Below, one piece after another: positions 40,621 to 40,625 of a stretch of 40,625 nt of DNA. The translations under genes were made by a program, and so were the position numbers. This stretch comes from Candidatus Gastranaerophilales bacterium. Its GTDB lineage: Bacteria; Cyanobacteriota; Vampirovibrionia; Gastranaerophilales; Gastranaerophilaceae. How positions within the stretch are numbered: position 1 is the stretch's first letter; each line of letters starts with the position of its first letter. Below the pieces are notes generated by a model, which saw only the letters and a list, made by a program, of their open reading frames with translations, ran no database searches and was not told the origin of the DNA. The stretch spans positions 1 to 40,625 of the forward strand of contig CALVEK010000019.1 of assembly GCA_944326555.1 (NCBI GenBank), read 5' to 3'.

Positions 40621-40625
40621 GCCTT

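Noticed and set aside
40342-40625. Tandem array considered as a CRISPR locus
   Set aside because: The whole 93-bp unit repeats with no unique spacers, and no cas genes are near.

Overview
The window is AT-rich, densely coded chromosomal DNA. It reads best as a non-photosynthetic cyanobacterial relative of the Melainabacteria/Gastranaerophilales type. This is inference from gene content and style: a DAP-type cell wall (MurE with a DNPR motif, LL-DAP aminotransferase DapL), ThyX instead of ThyA, an ADP-forming acetyl-CoA synthetase, flagellar genes, a type IV-like pseudopilin, and several lineage-restricted proteins with disordered N-termini. No phage, insertion sequence or CRISPR array was seen.

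Layout. Positions 1-250 are an unusually GC-rich, hairpin-rich non-coding segment. Next come a small protein of unknown function and a GT9 glycosyltransferase (399-1757). A long leftward block (1810-15229) holds an orphan protein, murE, ftsI-type PBP, rpsO, a three-gene one-carbon operon (core MetE-like methyltransferase, CooC-like ATPase, folD), a one-TM protein, ADP-forming acyl-CoA synthetase, a radical SAM protein, a pseudopilin, a MerR-like coiled-coil protein and small proteins. glmS and two small genes run rightward (15486-17953). They are followed by a pair of 53-bp GC-rich direct repeats that abut the stop codon of a leftward flagellar operon (FliJ, FliK-like, rod/hook protein; 18135-20252). 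A rightward cassette (20539-26863) joins two unrecognised membrane proteins and a GH13 amylase-family protein through TAATG stop/start overlaps. Then follow an ArsB/NhaD-type transporter, an organophosphate-type MFS transporter with dapL, thyX, a protein related to hybrid cluster protein (Hcp) that lacks the metal ligands, an exported M16 protease, a formyltransferase with a YvyF-like zinc-ribbon protein, an orphan protein, a TPR-glycosyltransferase, tRNA-Thr(UGU), and three 93-bp tandem units that carry signal-recognition-particle RNA signatures. The array runs off the window end.

The genes cover cell-wall precursor supply (GlmS, DapL, MurE, PBP), one-carbon/folate metabolism (FolD, MetE-like, ThyX, formyltransferase), motility and surface structures. 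The items most worth following are the Hcp-fold protein stripped of its cluster ligands, the tandem SRP-RNA-like array with an insertion in its conserved domain, the amylase/membrane-protein cassette, and the folD-CooC-like-MetE operon. All family assignments come from reading motifs by eye; no database search was run.
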